Of a stretch of 64,000 bases of DNA, positions 28,603-38,028 are shown one piece after another. The position numbers and the translations under genes are program-made. The notes under the pieces are model-generated. The model was given only the letters and a program-made list of their open reading frames with translations. It did not search any database and was not told where the DNA came from. The stretch's first letter is position 1, and every line of letters begins with the position of its first letter. The stretch lies in assembly GCF_030816935.1 (NCBI RefSeq), contig NZ_JAUSYO010000001.1, positions 2,852,001-2,916,000 of the forward strand, given 5' to 3'. The DNA comes from Arthrobacter sp. B3I9. Its GTDB lineage: Bacteria > Actinomycetota > Actinomycetes > Actinomycetales > Micrococcaceae.

Positions 28603-30087
28603 TCACGCCGCGCCGGGTTCGAATCTCTGCCAGGCGGACTCCCTCCGAGCCGCCCATCCGCAGACCGTGCCTCGGTTGACCAGCTCGGCTAGGAGGGCAG
28701 CCAGCCGATAGCCCGGGTGTTCCACCTGGGCGCGGTTAAACAAGGCGTCGGCGAAGGAGCCTTTGCCGCGGCACCATTCAATCCAGCCGCGTCCGGTCAG
28801 CGCGGCCGCGCCGGCCTCCCCGCCGGACTCCCCCAGCTGCACCAGTATCCGGTCCAGGCTTGCCAGCAGTGCCCAGTCAGGTGTCGACGGTGCCAGCCCA
28901 AGCAGCACCTCGCCATACCCGGGGACGGCAGGTGCTCCGGCGCCGGTTCTCCCGCCGGGCTGGCCCGGCCCCTCACTCGCGGTTCCTTCGCCGGTTGCAC
29001 CGGCGCCGGTTCTCCCGCCGGGTTGGCCCGGCCCCCCGACGTCGGCTCTTCCGTCCCCCGGGAGCAGCGACGGGAACCCGTCCAGCGGCGGTGGCGGAAC
29101 CGGAGGGGGCGGCGTCTGGGGGCGGAGCCCGGAGCCCGGCTGGACTTCGGTGAACGGGGGCATAGTCCGCAGTGTGCCTGACGCTCCCCCTTGCCGCGCC
29201 CGGCTCCCTGGCTGCGCCGGGGCTGACGCACCGGCGGGTCCGAAGCCCGGCACCGAACGGTCGAACATCCCGAACTCCGCTGCGCCTTGTTGCGCGGCGC
29301 CCGGGCCGGCGGCTGCCATCACGAGTACGGCGTCGCGCCAGGCAGGGACGCGGAGCGTGGCGCGGAGATAACCGGCGAGTTCCACGGGAAGCCGGGGTGC
29401 GGGTGGAGATCGTAAGACAACGGTCCAGACATCCAGCACCTGGGAGAACTGCAGCCGGTTCCGGGCGTGTCCGGACAGCAACCCGAACCATTGCCGCTCC
29501 GCTTCGAGCAACTCCGGGTCGACGGGCAGGACTCCCGGGCACGGCGCGTCCGCTCCGGGCGCCGGCCCGACGGTACTGCCCCGGAACACCATTTCTGTGC
29601 TGAGCCGGCTGTTTTTGATGTCGTCGATAGGCCTGCCGGGCGGTGTGCAACAGGACGGGTCGGTGCAGTAGGCGTTGCGCCAGTACTCATGGCCGATAAG
29701 CCAGGCGTCCCGCACGGGCATCCCGCTCGCGCCGAGGGCATCCTCCAGCTCTTCGAGCAGGCCGGCCCAGTCGGCGCCGGCGCCGGTCAGGTCATGGCCG
29801 GTCAGGTCACCGCCGGCGCCGGCCACGTCACTGTCGAGGAAGAACGCCAGTAGGACTCCATCGGCCTTGTCGTCCGCTTCGAGGTAACCTGCCACGGTGC
29901 GCGCGAAACGGGCGAAGCCGCCGGGACTGCGGCCGCCGGGGAGGTCGACCCGGAGGGTTGCCCCCAGCCGCTTGCCCTGCATCGTCATGGCGACAAGGCT
30001 CTCCGACGGCCAGTAGCCCAGGGAATGCGGAATGAACCCGAGGACGTCTTCGGGGCGGGTTATTTTCAGGTGTTCCGGTGCTGTCAT
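28603..30087 (-). CDS. DUF4192 domain-containing protein
   Basis: A 494-residue protein with the DUF4192 N-terminus (ITRPEDVLGFIPHSLGYWPSESLVAMTM) and the family's C-terminal segment ending WRRFEPG-like. The middle (about residues 280-390) is a Pro/Gly-rich, low-complexity region including two copies of a GPGQPGGRTGAGA unit. No signal peptide or membrane span. The family is actinobacterial and its function is unknown. The gene lies on the same strand as the MFS gene, 84 bp downstream of it in sequence order. Confidence 0.85.
   Translation of the reverse strand: MTAPEHLKITRPEDVLGFIPHSLGYWPSESLVAMTMQGKRLGATLRVDLPGGRSPGGFARFARTVAGYLEADDKADGVLLAFFLDSDVAGAGGDLTGHDLTGAGADWAGLLEELEDALGASGMPVRDAWLIGHEYWRNAYCTDPSCCTPPGRPIDDIKNSRLSTEMVFRGSTVGPAPGADAPCPGVLPVDPELLEAERQWFGLLSGHARNRLQFSQVLDVWTVVLRSPPAPRLPVELAGYLRATLRVPAWRDAVLVMAAAGPGAAQQGAAEFGMFDRSVPGFGPAGASAPAQPGSRARQGGASGTLRTMPPFTEVQPGSGLRPQTPPPPVPPPPLDGFPSLLPGDGRADVGGPGQPGGRTGAGATGEGTASEGPGQPGGRTGAGAPAVPGYGEVLLGLAPSTPDWALLASLDRILVQLGESGGEAGAAALTGRGWIEWCRGKGSFADALFNRAQVEHPGYRLAALLAELVNRGTVCGWAARRESAWQRFEPGAA
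28937..29035. repeat. 36-bp direct repeats, 63-bp period, inside the DUF4192 gene
   Basis: Near-identical 36-bp copies at 28937-28972 and 29000-29035 differ at one base and encode the Pro/Gly-rich repeat of the linker. They likely vary in number between strains. Confidence 0.75.
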
Positions 30088-30171
30088 AGCGCCAGCATGG
30101 CGGCCCGGCGCCCTGCCGGTCAGCCCGGGGATTGTCCTATGTGGAAAACACGCGCCTGGCCCCCGCCCCGG

Positions 30172-31503
30172 TCAGCGCTGCCGGCGTCGTTCCGCGCTGA
30201 TCCTGCGCTGCCGGGCAAGGGCCACCCGCAAAGGGGGTACCACGACACCCTGCGCGGCCATCTGCCGGCGCACCTTTCGCCGGGTGACCATGATCGCCCC
30301 GGCTCCTCCGGCCAGCAGGAGGAACTGGACGCTGAGGGCGATCCGGAAAGGCTCAAGTCCGTAGAGCTCCCCCCGCGAGAAGCCCGTCGTGTGCAGGACG
30401 TCCAGCACGACGCCGATCAGGAAGATGGCCACGAGCGAGGCGATGAAGCCGCCCACATTAACGATCCCCGAAGCCGTTCCAAGACGGTGGGCCGGGTTGA
30501 AGGTCCGGGCGAAATCGAAGCCGATCATGGACCCGGGTCCGCCGATGGCAAGGACGACCACCAGCCCGGCCAGCAGCCATAGCGGGGACCGGCCCGGGAG
30601 AAGCAGGACAGCTGCCCAGGCCGCGGCGGTGCCGGCCGCGATCAGCAGCACCATGGTGGAGCGGCGCAACGGGTGCCGGGCGACGAAGCGGCCCATCAGC
30701 GGCCCGGCGGCAATGGCGGACGCCACGTAGAGGGTCATCAGGGCCGAAACGGTCACGGCGTCCAGGCCCTGGGCGGAGATCAGGAACGGATAACCCCAGG
30801 TCATGGCGAATACGGTGCCGCTGAACTGCACCGTGAAGTGGCTCCACAGTCCGAGCCTGGTTCCGGGCTGACGCCAGGCGTGCGAGAGCGTTACGCCGGT
30901 GGCGCGCAGCCCCTGCGAGGGTTCCGGCGCGGCACGTCCCGGCGGGTGGTCCTGGAGCAGGACCAGCACCAGCACGACGGCGAGCACGGCCATGGCGGCC
31001 AGGGTAAGGAACGCCGGGGTCCAGCCGGCGGAGTGCAGGATCATTGCGAACGGCAGGACGCTGAAGAGCTGGCCGAGCTGGCCGGACATGCCGGTCAGCT
31101 GTGTCAGCAGCGGCACGCGGGCAGGAGCGAACCAAATCGGCAGCAGCCTGATGACGGAAATGAACGTCATGGCGTCGCCCGCCCCTACGAGGACCCGGCC
31201 CAGCACGCCGCCGGGGATGCTCTCGGCGAACGCCAGCTCGAGCTGCCCAAGCCCCATCAGCAGGGCGCCCCCGGCAATCATGGCGCGGGATCCGAACCGG
31301 TCTACAAGTACACCCACCGGAATTTGCAGGGCCGCGTAGACGAGGAGTTGCAGGACAGTAAAGAAGGAAATTTCCGCCGCGCTGGCGTGAAAGCGCTCGG
31401 TGGCTTCCAGACCGACGACGCCGAACGACGTGCGCTCGGTCACCGCAACCAGATAAGCGAAAATCCCGACGATCCAAATGAGCCAGGCGCGGGGAGAGGT
31501 CAC
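30172..31503 (-). CDS. MFS transporter
   Basis: A 443-residue membrane protein with twelve predicted membrane segments and the MFS loop signature between helices 2 and 3 (PVGVLVDRFGSRAMI). The substrate is unknown. The C-terminal tail is strongly basic. The start is a GTG at 31503. It lies between the PAC2 and DUF4192 genes on the same strand, but the neighbours do not reveal a substrate. Confidence 0.88.
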   Translation of the reverse strand: MTSPRAWLIWIVGIFAYLVAVTERTSFGVVGLEATERFHASAAEISFFTVLQLLVYAALQIPVGVLVDRFGSRAMIAGGALLMGLGQLELAFAESIPGGVLGRVLVGAGDAMTFISVIRLLPIWFAPARVPLLTQLTGMSGQLGQLFSVLPFAMILHSAGWTPAFLTLAAMAVLAVVLVLVLLQDHPPGRAAPEPSQGLRATGVTLSHAWRQPGTRLGLWSHFTVQFSGTVFAMTWGYPFLISAQGLDAVTVSALMTLYVASAIAAGPLMGRFVARHPLRRSTMVLLIAAGTAAAWAAVLLLPGRSPLWLLAGLVVVLAIGGPGSMIGFDFARTFNPAHRLGTASGIVNVGGFIASLVAIFLIGVVLDVLHTTGFSRGELYGLEPFRIALSVQFLLLAGGAGAIMVTRRKVRRQMAAQGVVVPPLRVALARQRRISAERRRQR

Positions 31504-31537
31504 TCCTCCATTATGCCCTCCACCGGAAAAATCCTAT

Positions 31538-32476
31538 TTATTCTCCGGGTTCCTTACGCGCCAAGTACGCCTCCACGGCAGCCCCGAGGTCGTCCGCGTT
31601 AGGAAGCTGGTCGTTTTCATCGGCCAGCAGGGAACGCCGGACGGTTCCCTCCGCCTTCTCGTCGTAGCGCGACTCCAGCCGCGACACCACCTGCTGCACT
31701 TCCTCCGAGGCCGCGATCTGCTCTGCGATCTGGCGGCCCACTTCCCGGCCGGCCTCACGCAGCCGGTCCGTCGGGAGCATGAGCGAGGTGGCGGCGCCGA
31801 GGTATTCCAGCCCGGCGACTGCAGCCGTGGGGTATTCGGCTTCGGCAAGGTAGTGCGGGACGTGGATGACGTAGCCGGCTACGTTGCGGCCTGCCGCGAG
31901 GAGCCGCAGCTCAAGGACGTGCCCCACCGCGGACGGCACCTCCACGGTCGGTTTCCAGGCGGAGATCCCCTCGATGAGGTCCGGGCGGTTGCCGTGCACG
32001 GTGACGCCGACGGGCCTCGTGTGCGGGACCGGCATGGGAATCGAGTGGATCCAGGTGACCAGATTGACGTCAAGGTCCTCGACGAGGCCGACCACCGCGC
32101 GGGCAAAGCGTTCCCATTGCAGGTCCGGCTCGAACCCTGCGAGCAGGAGGAAAGGGTTCCCCAGACCGTCATTCAGCCGGTACAGGGCAAGGGTCGGGGC
32201 CTGGTAGTCCTGGACGTGGTCTTCGACGAAGCTCACCTGCGGCCGCCTCGTCCGGTAGTCGATCAGCTGGTCAGCGTCGAACTCGGCGATCATGTCACCG
32301 TCCAGGGTGTCCAGCAGTTCAGCAGTGATCTGGCTGACGACGTGACCGGCGTCGGCAAACCCGGTGAAACCCATGACGAGGTTCAGTCCGCGCAGTTCCT
32401 CGCTGCCGAACAGCGCGTCATCACGCACGTAGAGGGCTTTGGGGTCCAGCAACGAGCCGGAAATCCGTTCAAGCAC
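31538..32476 (-). CDS. PAC2 family protein
   Basis: A 312-residue protein of the PAC2 (proteasome assembly chaperone-like) family, widespread in actinobacteria. It carries the family patterns LNLVMGFTGFADAGHVVSQ near residue 30, RPQVSFVEDHVQDYQAP and PHTRPVGVTVHG. The start is a GTG at 32476 with AAGGAA upstream. In actinobacteria these genes often sit near proteasome or peptidase functions; here the divergent neighbour is leucyl aminopeptidase. The biochemical role is unknown. Confidence 0.88.
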   Translation of the reverse strand: MLERISGSLLDPKALYVRDDALFGSEELRGLNLVMGFTGFADAGHVVSQITAELLDTLDGDMIAEFDADQLIDYRTRRPQVSFVEDHVQDYQAPTLALYRLNDGLGNPFLLLAGFEPDLQWERFARAVVGLVEDLDVNLVTWIHSIPMPVPHTRPVGVTVHGNRPDLIEGISAWKPTVEVPSAVGHVLELRLLAAGRNVAGYVIHVPHYLAEAEYPTAAVAGLEYLGAATSLMLPTDRLREAGREVGRQIAEQIAASEEVQQVVSRLESRYDEKAEGTVRRSLLADENDQLPNADDLGAAVEAYLARKEPGE

Positions 32477-32820
32477 GGCAGTGTTCCTTTCGCAATAGCG
32501 GCGGCGGACGGGCGGGACGAGCCCCGCGCGGTTGAGTTCACCGGACGCAGCGGGCCCTACAGGCAGTGGTCCCGATATCCCCTACAACACCCCGGGCGGC
32601 GCCGGCATTCCAGCCGGCGGTGTGCTCCAGCTCTCATCGCATTCAACACCCGCCGGACGGAGAGACTACGATCGGAACTGGCCTCCCAGGAGGACTCCTA
32701 AACCCGAAGACATCTACAAACCTAAGCCTCGTCTCACGCCGACGGCGGCTCGGGTTCCCGTGGCGGGGCGCCGAACCTGCAGTTCCTGCCGAAAACCAGA
32801 GAGAAGTGAGGACTGCCCTC
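32477..32820. other. Divergent intergenic region, PAC2 / pepA
   Basis: 344 bp holding the promoters of both genes. A seven-bp hairpin is present at 32600-32619. An open frame across the region lacks coding character and is out of frame with pepA, so no gene is called. Confidence 0.5.
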
Positions 32821-34347
32821 GTGGTCAAGACTACTGAATTGAAACTTAGTGCAATCGCCGGGGATCCCAAGAAATCTCCCAGCGACGCCCTCGTCATCGG
32901 AGTCGGACAGGGACCGGACGGCCCGGTCCTGCTCAGCAACCCCCTGCCGGCCAAGGCAGCAGAGGCACTCGCTGAATCACTGGGCCTTCTGGGCATCACC
33001 GGGGCCGTCGACCAGGCCCACCGCCTCCCCGGCCTGCCGGAAGCCGGAGCCGCGGTGCTGGTACTCGCCGGTGTCGGCAAGGTGGCCGCGGACCGGCCCC
33101 TGACCGAGGAAGCGCTGCGCCGTGCCGCCGGGTCCGCCGTCCGGCAGCTGGCCGGACTGGGCACTGTTGCCCTGGCGCTTCCGACGGCGTCCGTGGGCGA
33201 CGTTGCTGCCGTCGCCGAAGGTGCCGCGCTGGGCGCGTACTCGTTTTCCGAGTACCGCTCCTCTCTTGACGGCCTGAAGGACCCGGTAAAGAACGTCGTG
33301 ATTGTCACCGACTTCGCGACGGACCGGGCCCTCCAGCCGGCGCTGAACCGGGCGGCCCTGATCGGCAAAGCCGTGAACGCGACCCGCTCGCTGGTCAACC
33401 AGCCGCCCAGCCACCTCTACCCGGAGTCGTTCGCCAACGCCGCGAAGGAATTGGCCAAGGGCCTGCCCGTCAAGGTCACCGTCTGGGACGAGAAGCGCCT
33501 GGAAAAGGACGGCTTCGGCGGCATCCTCGGCGTCGGAAAGGGCTCCTCCCGGCAGCCGCGACTGGTGAAGGTCGAATACTCCCCGGCCAAGGCGACCGCC
33601 AAGATCGCCCTCGTCGGCAAGGGCATCACCTTCGACACCGGCGGCATCTCCATCAAGCCTGCCCTGAACATGGGCGACATGAAGAGCGATATGGCCGGCG
33701 CCGCCGTCGTCCTTAATACGGTGCTGGCCCTCGCCGGCCTCGGCCTGCCCGTCAAGGCGACCGCCTGGCTCTGCATTGCGGAGAACATGCCCTCCGGCAC
33801 GGCCCAGCGCCCGGCCGACGTCCTGACCGTGTTCGGCGGCAAGACCGTGGAGGTCCTGAACACCGACGCCGAAGGCCGCCTCGTCATGGCGGACGGGATC
33901 GTCGCGGCGAGCGAGGAATACCCGGACGCCATCATCGACGTCGCCACGCTCACCGGCGCCCAGCTGGTCGCCCTCGGCGACCGCACCGCCGGTGTCATGG
34001 GCTCGGACGACGTCACTGGTCCGCTCAAGGCCGCCGCGGACCGGGCCGGTGAGCTGGTCTGGCCGATGCCGCTTCCCGAGGAACTGCGCGCAAGCCTGGA
34101 CTCGCAGGTCGCCGACATCGCCAACATCGGCGAACGCCACGGCGGAATGATGACGGCGGCGGTGTTCCTGCGGGAATTCGTCGGCAAAGGCAAGGACGGC
34201 GAGCAGATCCCCTGGGCCCACATCGACATCGCCGGCCCGTCCTTCAACAACGGCAGCCCCTACGGCTACACGCACAAGCAGGGCACCGGCTGCACGGTCC
34301 GGACCCTGGTCGCCTACGCCGAGGACCTCCTGGCCAAGGCCGTGTGA
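32821..34347 (+). CDS. pepA: Leucyl aminopeptidase (M17)
   Basis: A cytosolic di-zinc aminopeptidase that removes N-terminal residues from peptides. The 508-residue protein has an N-terminal macro-like domain and a C-terminal catalytic domain with VGKGITFDTGG (metal Lys, Asp), MKSDMAGAA and the family signature NTDAEGRLVMADG. Two in-frame GTG codons (32806 and 32821) are possible; I chose 32821, giving MVKTTELKLS, because it has GAGGA upstream. The frame stays open about 250 bp further upstream but without coding character. Confidence 0.94.
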   Translation: MVKTTELKLSAIAGDPKKSPSDALVIGVGQGPDGPVLLSNPLPAKAAEALAESLGLLGITGAVDQAHRLPGLPEAGAAVLVLAGVGKVAADRPLTEEALRRAAGSAVRQLAGLGTVALALPTASVGDVAAVAEGAALGAYSFSEYRSSLDGLKDPVKNVVIVTDFATDRALQPALNRAALIGKAVNATRSLVNQPPSHLYPESFANAAKELAKGLPVKVTVWDEKRLEKDGFGGILGVGKGSSRQPRLVKVEYSPAKATAKIALVGKGITFDTGGISIKPALNMGDMKSDMAGAAVVLNTVLALAGLGLPVKATAWLCIAENMPSGTAQRPADVLTVFGGKTVEVLNTDAEGRLVMADGIVAASEEYPDAIIDVATLTGAQLVALGDRTAGVMGSDDVTGPLKAAADRAGELVWPMPLPEELRASLDSQVADIANIGERHGGMMTAAVFLREFVGKGKDGEQIPWAHIDIAGPSFNNGSPYGYTHKQGTGCTVRTLVAYAEDLLAKAV

Positions 34348-34356
34348 CTGCGCGCA

Positions 34357-34392
34357 GGCCCTGCGGCCGGGATTATCCCCGCATGCAGGGCC
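34357..34392 (+). terminator. Hairpin after pepA, possible terminator
   Basis: Eight-base arms (34357-34364 and 34385-34392) pair perfectly, with further partial pairing inside. There is no T-tract, so the assignment is tentative. Confidence 0.4.
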
Positions 34393-34583
34393 CGCGTGAC
34401 ACTCAACACAAGCGCTCCACAAAAGCCCCGGCAAGGTGGAGCATGTATTAGTGGTTCGCTAAGGTGAACTGCGGTAGGAACAAATGAAAGGGAACGGGCC
34501 TGCCGGCATAGTTCCGGCAGCAAAAGTTCCAAGACCAGATGATGCGAACTCCCGCGTCATCGTTCACGCGAGGGAGCGTTTTA

Positions 34584-35969
34584 GTGGCCGATCAGGCAAC
34601 TGCGCAAGAATTCGACATCCTGGTACTCGGCGGCGGCAGCGGCGGCTACGCAACTGCCCTGCGTGCCGTTCAGCTTGGCCTCACCGTCGGCCTGATCGAA
34701 AAGGCCAAGCTCGGCGGCACCTGCCTCCACAACGGCTGTATCCCCACCAAGGCGCTCCTGCATTCCGCAGAGCTGGCCGACCACGCCCGCGACTCTGCGA
34801 AGTACGGCGTCAACGTCACCCTGGACAGCATCGACATCAGCGCTGTCAACGCCTACAAAGACGGCATCATCGCCGGCAAGTACAAGGGCCTGCAGGGCCT
34901 GATCAAGGGCAAGAAGGGCATCACCGTCATCGAGGGTGAGGGCAAGCTCCAGGGCACCGACACCATCGTGGTCAACGGCACCGCGTACAAGGGCAAGAAC
35001 ATCGTCCTGGCCACCGGGTCCTACTCCCGGACGCTGCCGGGCCTGGAAATCGGCGGCAAGGTCATCACCTCCGACGAAGCCCTCACCATGGACTTCATCC
35101 CCAAGAGCGCCATCATCCTGGGCGGCGGCGTGATCGGCGTCGAGTTCGCTTCAGTCTGGAAGTCCTTCGGCGTCGATGTCACCATCGTCGAAGGCCTGCC
35201 CTCCCTGGTCCCGAACGAGGACGCGACGATCGTCAAGAACTTCGAGCGCGCATTCAAGAAGCGCGGCATCAAGTTCTCCACCGGCGTCTTCTTCCAGGGC
35301 GTTGAACAGAACGACGACGGCGTCAAGGTCACCCTGGTGGACGGCAAGACCTTCGAAGCCGACCTTCTGCTCGTGGCCGTCGGCCGCGGCCCCGTCACCG
35401 CCAACCTGGGCTACGAGGACGCCGGCATCACGATCGACCGCGGCTTCGTCATCACCAACGAGCGCCTGCACACCGGCGTCGGCAACATCTACGCCATCGG
35501 CGACATCGTCCCCGGCGTGCAGCTGGCACACCGCGGCTACCAGCAGGGCATCTTCGTCGCCGAAGAGATCGCCGGCCTCAAGCCCGTCGTCGTCGAAGAC
35601 GTCAACATCCCCAAGGTCACCTACTCCGAGCCCGAAATCGCCACCGTCGGCTACACGGAGAAGGCTGCCAAGGCCAAGTTCGGCGACGACCAGATCCTGA
35701 CCCAGGAATACAACCTCGCCGGCAACGGCAAGAGCTCCATCCTGGGCACCAGCGGCCTCGTCAAGCTGGTCCGCCAGAAGGACGGCCCCGTGGTCGGCGT
35801 GCACATGATCGGCGCCCGCATGGGTGAGCAGATCGGCGAAGCGCAGCTGATCGTGAACTGGGAAGCCTACCCGGAGGATGTGGCCCAGCTGGTCCACGCC
35901 CACCCCACCCAGAACGAATCCCTGGGCGAGGCGCACCTGGCCCTGGCGGGCAAGCCCCTCCACGGTTAG
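34584..35969 (+). CDS. lpdA: Dihydrolipoyl dehydrogenase (E3)
   Basis: The flavoprotein E3 that reoxidises dihydrolipoyl groups of 2-oxo-acid dehydrogenase complexes with NAD+. The 461-residue protein has the FAD-binding GGGSGGYATAL, the redox-active disulfide GGTCLHNGCIPTK (two Cys), the NAD-binding GGGVIGVEFA, a second FAD motif YAIGDIVPG, and the catalytic His/Glu pair in VHAHPTQNESLGEA. The GTG at 34584 follows AGGGAG with seven-base spacing. It lies 127 bp upstream of sucB on the same strand. Confidence 0.96.
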   Translation: MADQATAQEFDILVLGGGSGGYATALRAVQLGLTVGLIEKAKLGGTCLHNGCIPTKALLHSAELADHARDSAKYGVNVTLDSIDISAVNAYKDGIIAGKYKGLQGLIKGKKGITVIEGEGKLQGTDTIVVNGTAYKGKNIVLATGSYSRTLPGLEIGGKVITSDEALTMDFIPKSAIILGGGVIGVEFASVWKSFGVDVTIVEGLPSLVPNEDATIVKNFERAFKKRGIKFSTGVFFQGVEQNDDGVKVTLVDGKTFEADLLLVAVGRGPVTANLGYEDAGITIDRGFVITNERLHTGVGNIYAIGDIVPGVQLAHRGYQQGIFVAEEIAGLKPVVVEDVNIPKVTYSEPEIATVGYTEKAAKAKFGDDQILTQEYNLAGNGKSSILGTSGLVKLVRQKDGPVVGVHMIGARMGEQIGEAQLIVNWEAYPEDVAQLVHAHPTQNESLGEAHLALAGKPLHG

Positions 35970-36002
35970 GCATCTCCGCCCGCACCACCGCAAGAACTCT
36001 GT

Positions 36003-36041
36003 GCTTAGTGCACCCGGCATGGAATGTTGGGTGCACTAAGC
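36003..36041. promoter_or_regulatory. 13-bp perfect inverted repeat between lpdA and sucB
   Basis: Arms GCTTAGTGCACCC (36003-36015) and its exact complement (36029-36041) flank a 13-base spacer. No T-tract follows. The position, 55 bp before the sucB ATG, suits either an operator for a dimeric regulator or an attenuator. Confidence 0.6.
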
Positions 36042-36096
36042 TCGACCAAAGCAGCATTCATCAGCACTACAGATCAATAAGGAGAACGGGGACGAC

Positions 36097-37887
36097 ATGT
36101 CTGAATCCGTTAACTTGCCCGCCCTCGGTGAGAGCGTCACCGAAGGAACCGTCACCCGCTGGCTGAAGCAGGTAGGTGACCGGGTAGAGGTGGACGAGCC
36201 GCTGCTCGAGGTTTCCACCGACAAAGTAGACACCGAGATCCCCTCTCCGATTGCCGGCGTGATCGAGGAAATCCTCGTTGCCGAAGACGAGACCGCCGAA
36301 GTCGGAGCTCCGCTGGTCCGCATTGGCGACGGCTCATCCTCCGGCGCCGCTCCGGCCGCCGAAGCGCCGGCTGCTGAAGCTCCCGCCGCCGAAGCCCCCG
36401 CCGCCGAGGCTCCTGCTGCGGAGGCTCCCGCCGCCGAAGCGCCTGCTGCTGCCGAAGCGCCCGCTGCCGCTTCCGCCGGGGAAGGCCACAACGTCACGCT
36501 GCCCGCCCTGGGTGAGAGCGTCACCGAGGGTACCGTCACCCGCTGGCTCAAGAGCATCGGCGACACCGTCGAGGTGGACGAGCCGCTGCTGGAAGTTTCC
36601 ACCGACAAGGTCGACACCGAGATCCCGTCCCCGGTCGCCGGCACCCTGCAGGAAATCCGCGTCGCCGAGGACGAGACGGCTGAGGTCGGCTCCGTCCTCG
36701 CCGTGATCGGCTCCGGCGCTGCTGCCCCTGCCGCGGCACCCGCCCCGGAAGCCCCCAAGGCAGAGGCTCCGGCCGCCCCCGCTGCTCCCGCACCCGCAGA
36801 AGCCCCGAAGCAGGAAGCCCCCGCTCCTGCGGCTGCACCGGCACCTGCCGCTGCACCGGCACCTGCCGCTGCACCGGCACCTGCCGCTGCACCGGCACCT
36901 GCTGCAGCACCGGCCGAGGCTCCCAAGCAGGAAACTGCTGCTCCGGCCGCTTCCGCCGAGTCCGGCTACGTCACTCCCCTGGTCCGCAAGCTCGCGAACC
37001 AGCAGGGTGTCGACATCTCCTCGCTGACCGGAACCGGCGTCGGCGGCCGCATCCGCAAGCAGGATGTGCTGGCTGCCGCAGAAGCCAAGGCTGCTCCGGC
37101 GCCTGCGGCTGCTGCCCCGGCAGCGTCCGCTGCCGCCGCGCGTCCTTCCGCTGACCAGTCCTCGCTGCGCGGCACGGTGCAGAAGGCACCCCGGATCCGC
37201 CAGGTCATCGCCCGCCGCATGCGCGAGTCGCTGGACATCTCCACCCAGCTCACCCAGGTGCACGAAGTGGACATGACCAAGGTCGCCAAGCTGCGTGCCC
37301 GGGCCAAGAACTCCTTCCAGGCCCAGAACGGCTCCAAGCTGACCTTCCTGCCCTTCATCGCCAAGGCTGTCGCCGAAGCCCTGAAGCAGCACCCGAAGGT
37401 CAACGCTTCCTACGACGAGGACAAGCAGGAGATCACCTACCACAACGCCGAGCACCTGGCGATTGCGGTGGACACGGACAAGGGCCTGCTGGTTCCCGTC
37501 ATCTCCGACGCCGGCAACCTGAACCTGGCCGGCCTCGCCGGCAAGATCGCCGACGTCGCCGACCGGACCCGCAACGGCAAGATCGGCCCGGACGAGCTCT
37601 CCGGCGGAACGTTCAGCATCACCAACATCGGCTCCGTCGGCGCCCTGTTCGACACGCCGATCATCAACCAGCCGCAGGTCGCCATCCTGGGCACCGGTGC
37701 GATCGTCAAGCGCGCCGTGGTGGTTTCCGACGAGAACGGCGATGACTCGCTGGCCATCCGTTCGATGATGTACCTCTCCCTGACGTACGATCACCGCCTG
37801 GTGGACGGCGCCGACGCGGGACGCTTCCTGCAGACGCTCAAGGCCCGCCTTGAGGAAGGCGCCTTCGAAGCCGACCTCGGCCTCTAA
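36097..37887 (+). CDS. sucB: 2-oxoglutarate dehydrogenase E2 (dihydrolipoyl succinyltransferase)
   Basis: The acyltransferase core of a 2-oxo-acid dehydrogenase, annotated SucB in related genomes. The 596-residue protein has two lipoyl domains with lipoylated lysines in [10 protein letters not shown] (about K43 and K171), each followed by an Ala/Pro/Glu linker; a peripheral subunit-binding domain ([16 protein letters not shown], then [14 protein letters not shown]); and a catalytic domain ending in [17 protein letters not shown], with the catalytic His and Asp. The linkers contain near-exact short repeats. Ribosome site AAGGAG. The lipoyl cofactor is supplied by LipB and LipA, encoded 8-10 kb downstream. 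A pyruvate-specific role cannot be excluded. Confidence 0.93.
   Translation: MSESVNLPALGESVTEGTVTRWLKQVGDRVEVDEPLLEVSTDKVDTEIPSPIAGVIEEILVAEDETAEVGAPLVRIGDGSSSGAAPAAEAPAAEAPAAEAPAAEAPAAEAPAAEAPAAAEAPAAASAGEGHNVTLPALGESVTEGTVTRWLKSIGDTVEVDEPLLEVSTDKVDTEIPSPVAGTLQEIRVAEDETAEVGSVLAVIGSGAAAPAAAPAPEAPKAEAPAAPAAPAPAEAPKQEAPAPAAAPAPAAAPAPAAAPAPAAAPAPAAAPAEAPKQETAAPAASAESGYVTPLVRKLANQQGVDISSLTGTGVGGRIRKQDVLAAAEAKAAPAPAAAAPAASAAAARPSADQSSLRGTVQKAPRIRQVIARRMRESLDISTQLTQVHEVDMTKVAKLRARAKNSFQAQNGSKLTFLPFIAKAVAEALKQHPKVNASYDEDKQEITYHNAEHLAIAVDTDKGLLVPVISDAGNLNLAGLAGKIADVADRTRNGKIGPDELSGGTFSITNIGSVGALFDTPIINQPQVAILGTGAIVKRAVVVSDENGDDSLAIRSMMYLSLTYDHRLVDGADAGRFLQTLKARLEEGAFEADLGL
36832..36903 (+). repeat. 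Four 18-bp tandem repeats in the sucB linker
   Basis: Four consecutive 18-bp units (36832, 36850, 36868 and 36886), identical apart from one base in the last, encode APAPAA-type linker sequence. Copy number may vary between strains and change linker length. Confidence 0.9.
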
Positions 37888-37903
37888 GGGTCCAGCAAGA
37901 CCG

Positions 37904-37968
37904 ACGGCGACGGCGGTACGGGCACGGGTGGGAAGCCACCGGAGTGCCCGTGCCGCCGTCGCCGTTTT
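37904..37968 (+). terminator. Strong terminator after sucB
   Basis: A 22-bp stem (37904-37925 with 37944-37965, one mismatch) with an 18-base loop, ending in a TTTT run, 17 bp after the sucB stop. Confidence 0.92.
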
Positions 37969-38016
37969 GGCTGTACCGTCCAGCGGGTCCTACTACGTTG
38001 CGTAGAAGTCTCTGGC

Positions 38017-38022
38017 TAGACT
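38017..38022 (+). promoter_or_regulatory. -10 box TAGACT, leaderless start
   Basis: TAGACT lies exactly six bases before the ATG at 38029, with no ribosome site. A short palindrome (CTACG-TTG-CGTAG) lies just upstream. Confidence 0.55.
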
Positions 38023-38028
38023 GATGCC

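Noticed and set aside
32532..32837. A 101-codon frame upstream of pepA with CSSC and similar motifs
   Set aside because: It overlaps the start of pepA in another frame, has low-complexity Pro/Arg sequence, and no ribosome site.
36334..37794. A 486-codon open frame antisense to sucB, and similar long antisense frames over parC, pepA and hisD
   Set aside because: They are shadows of GC-rich codon bias on strongly supported genes. None has a family-like motif or ribosome site.
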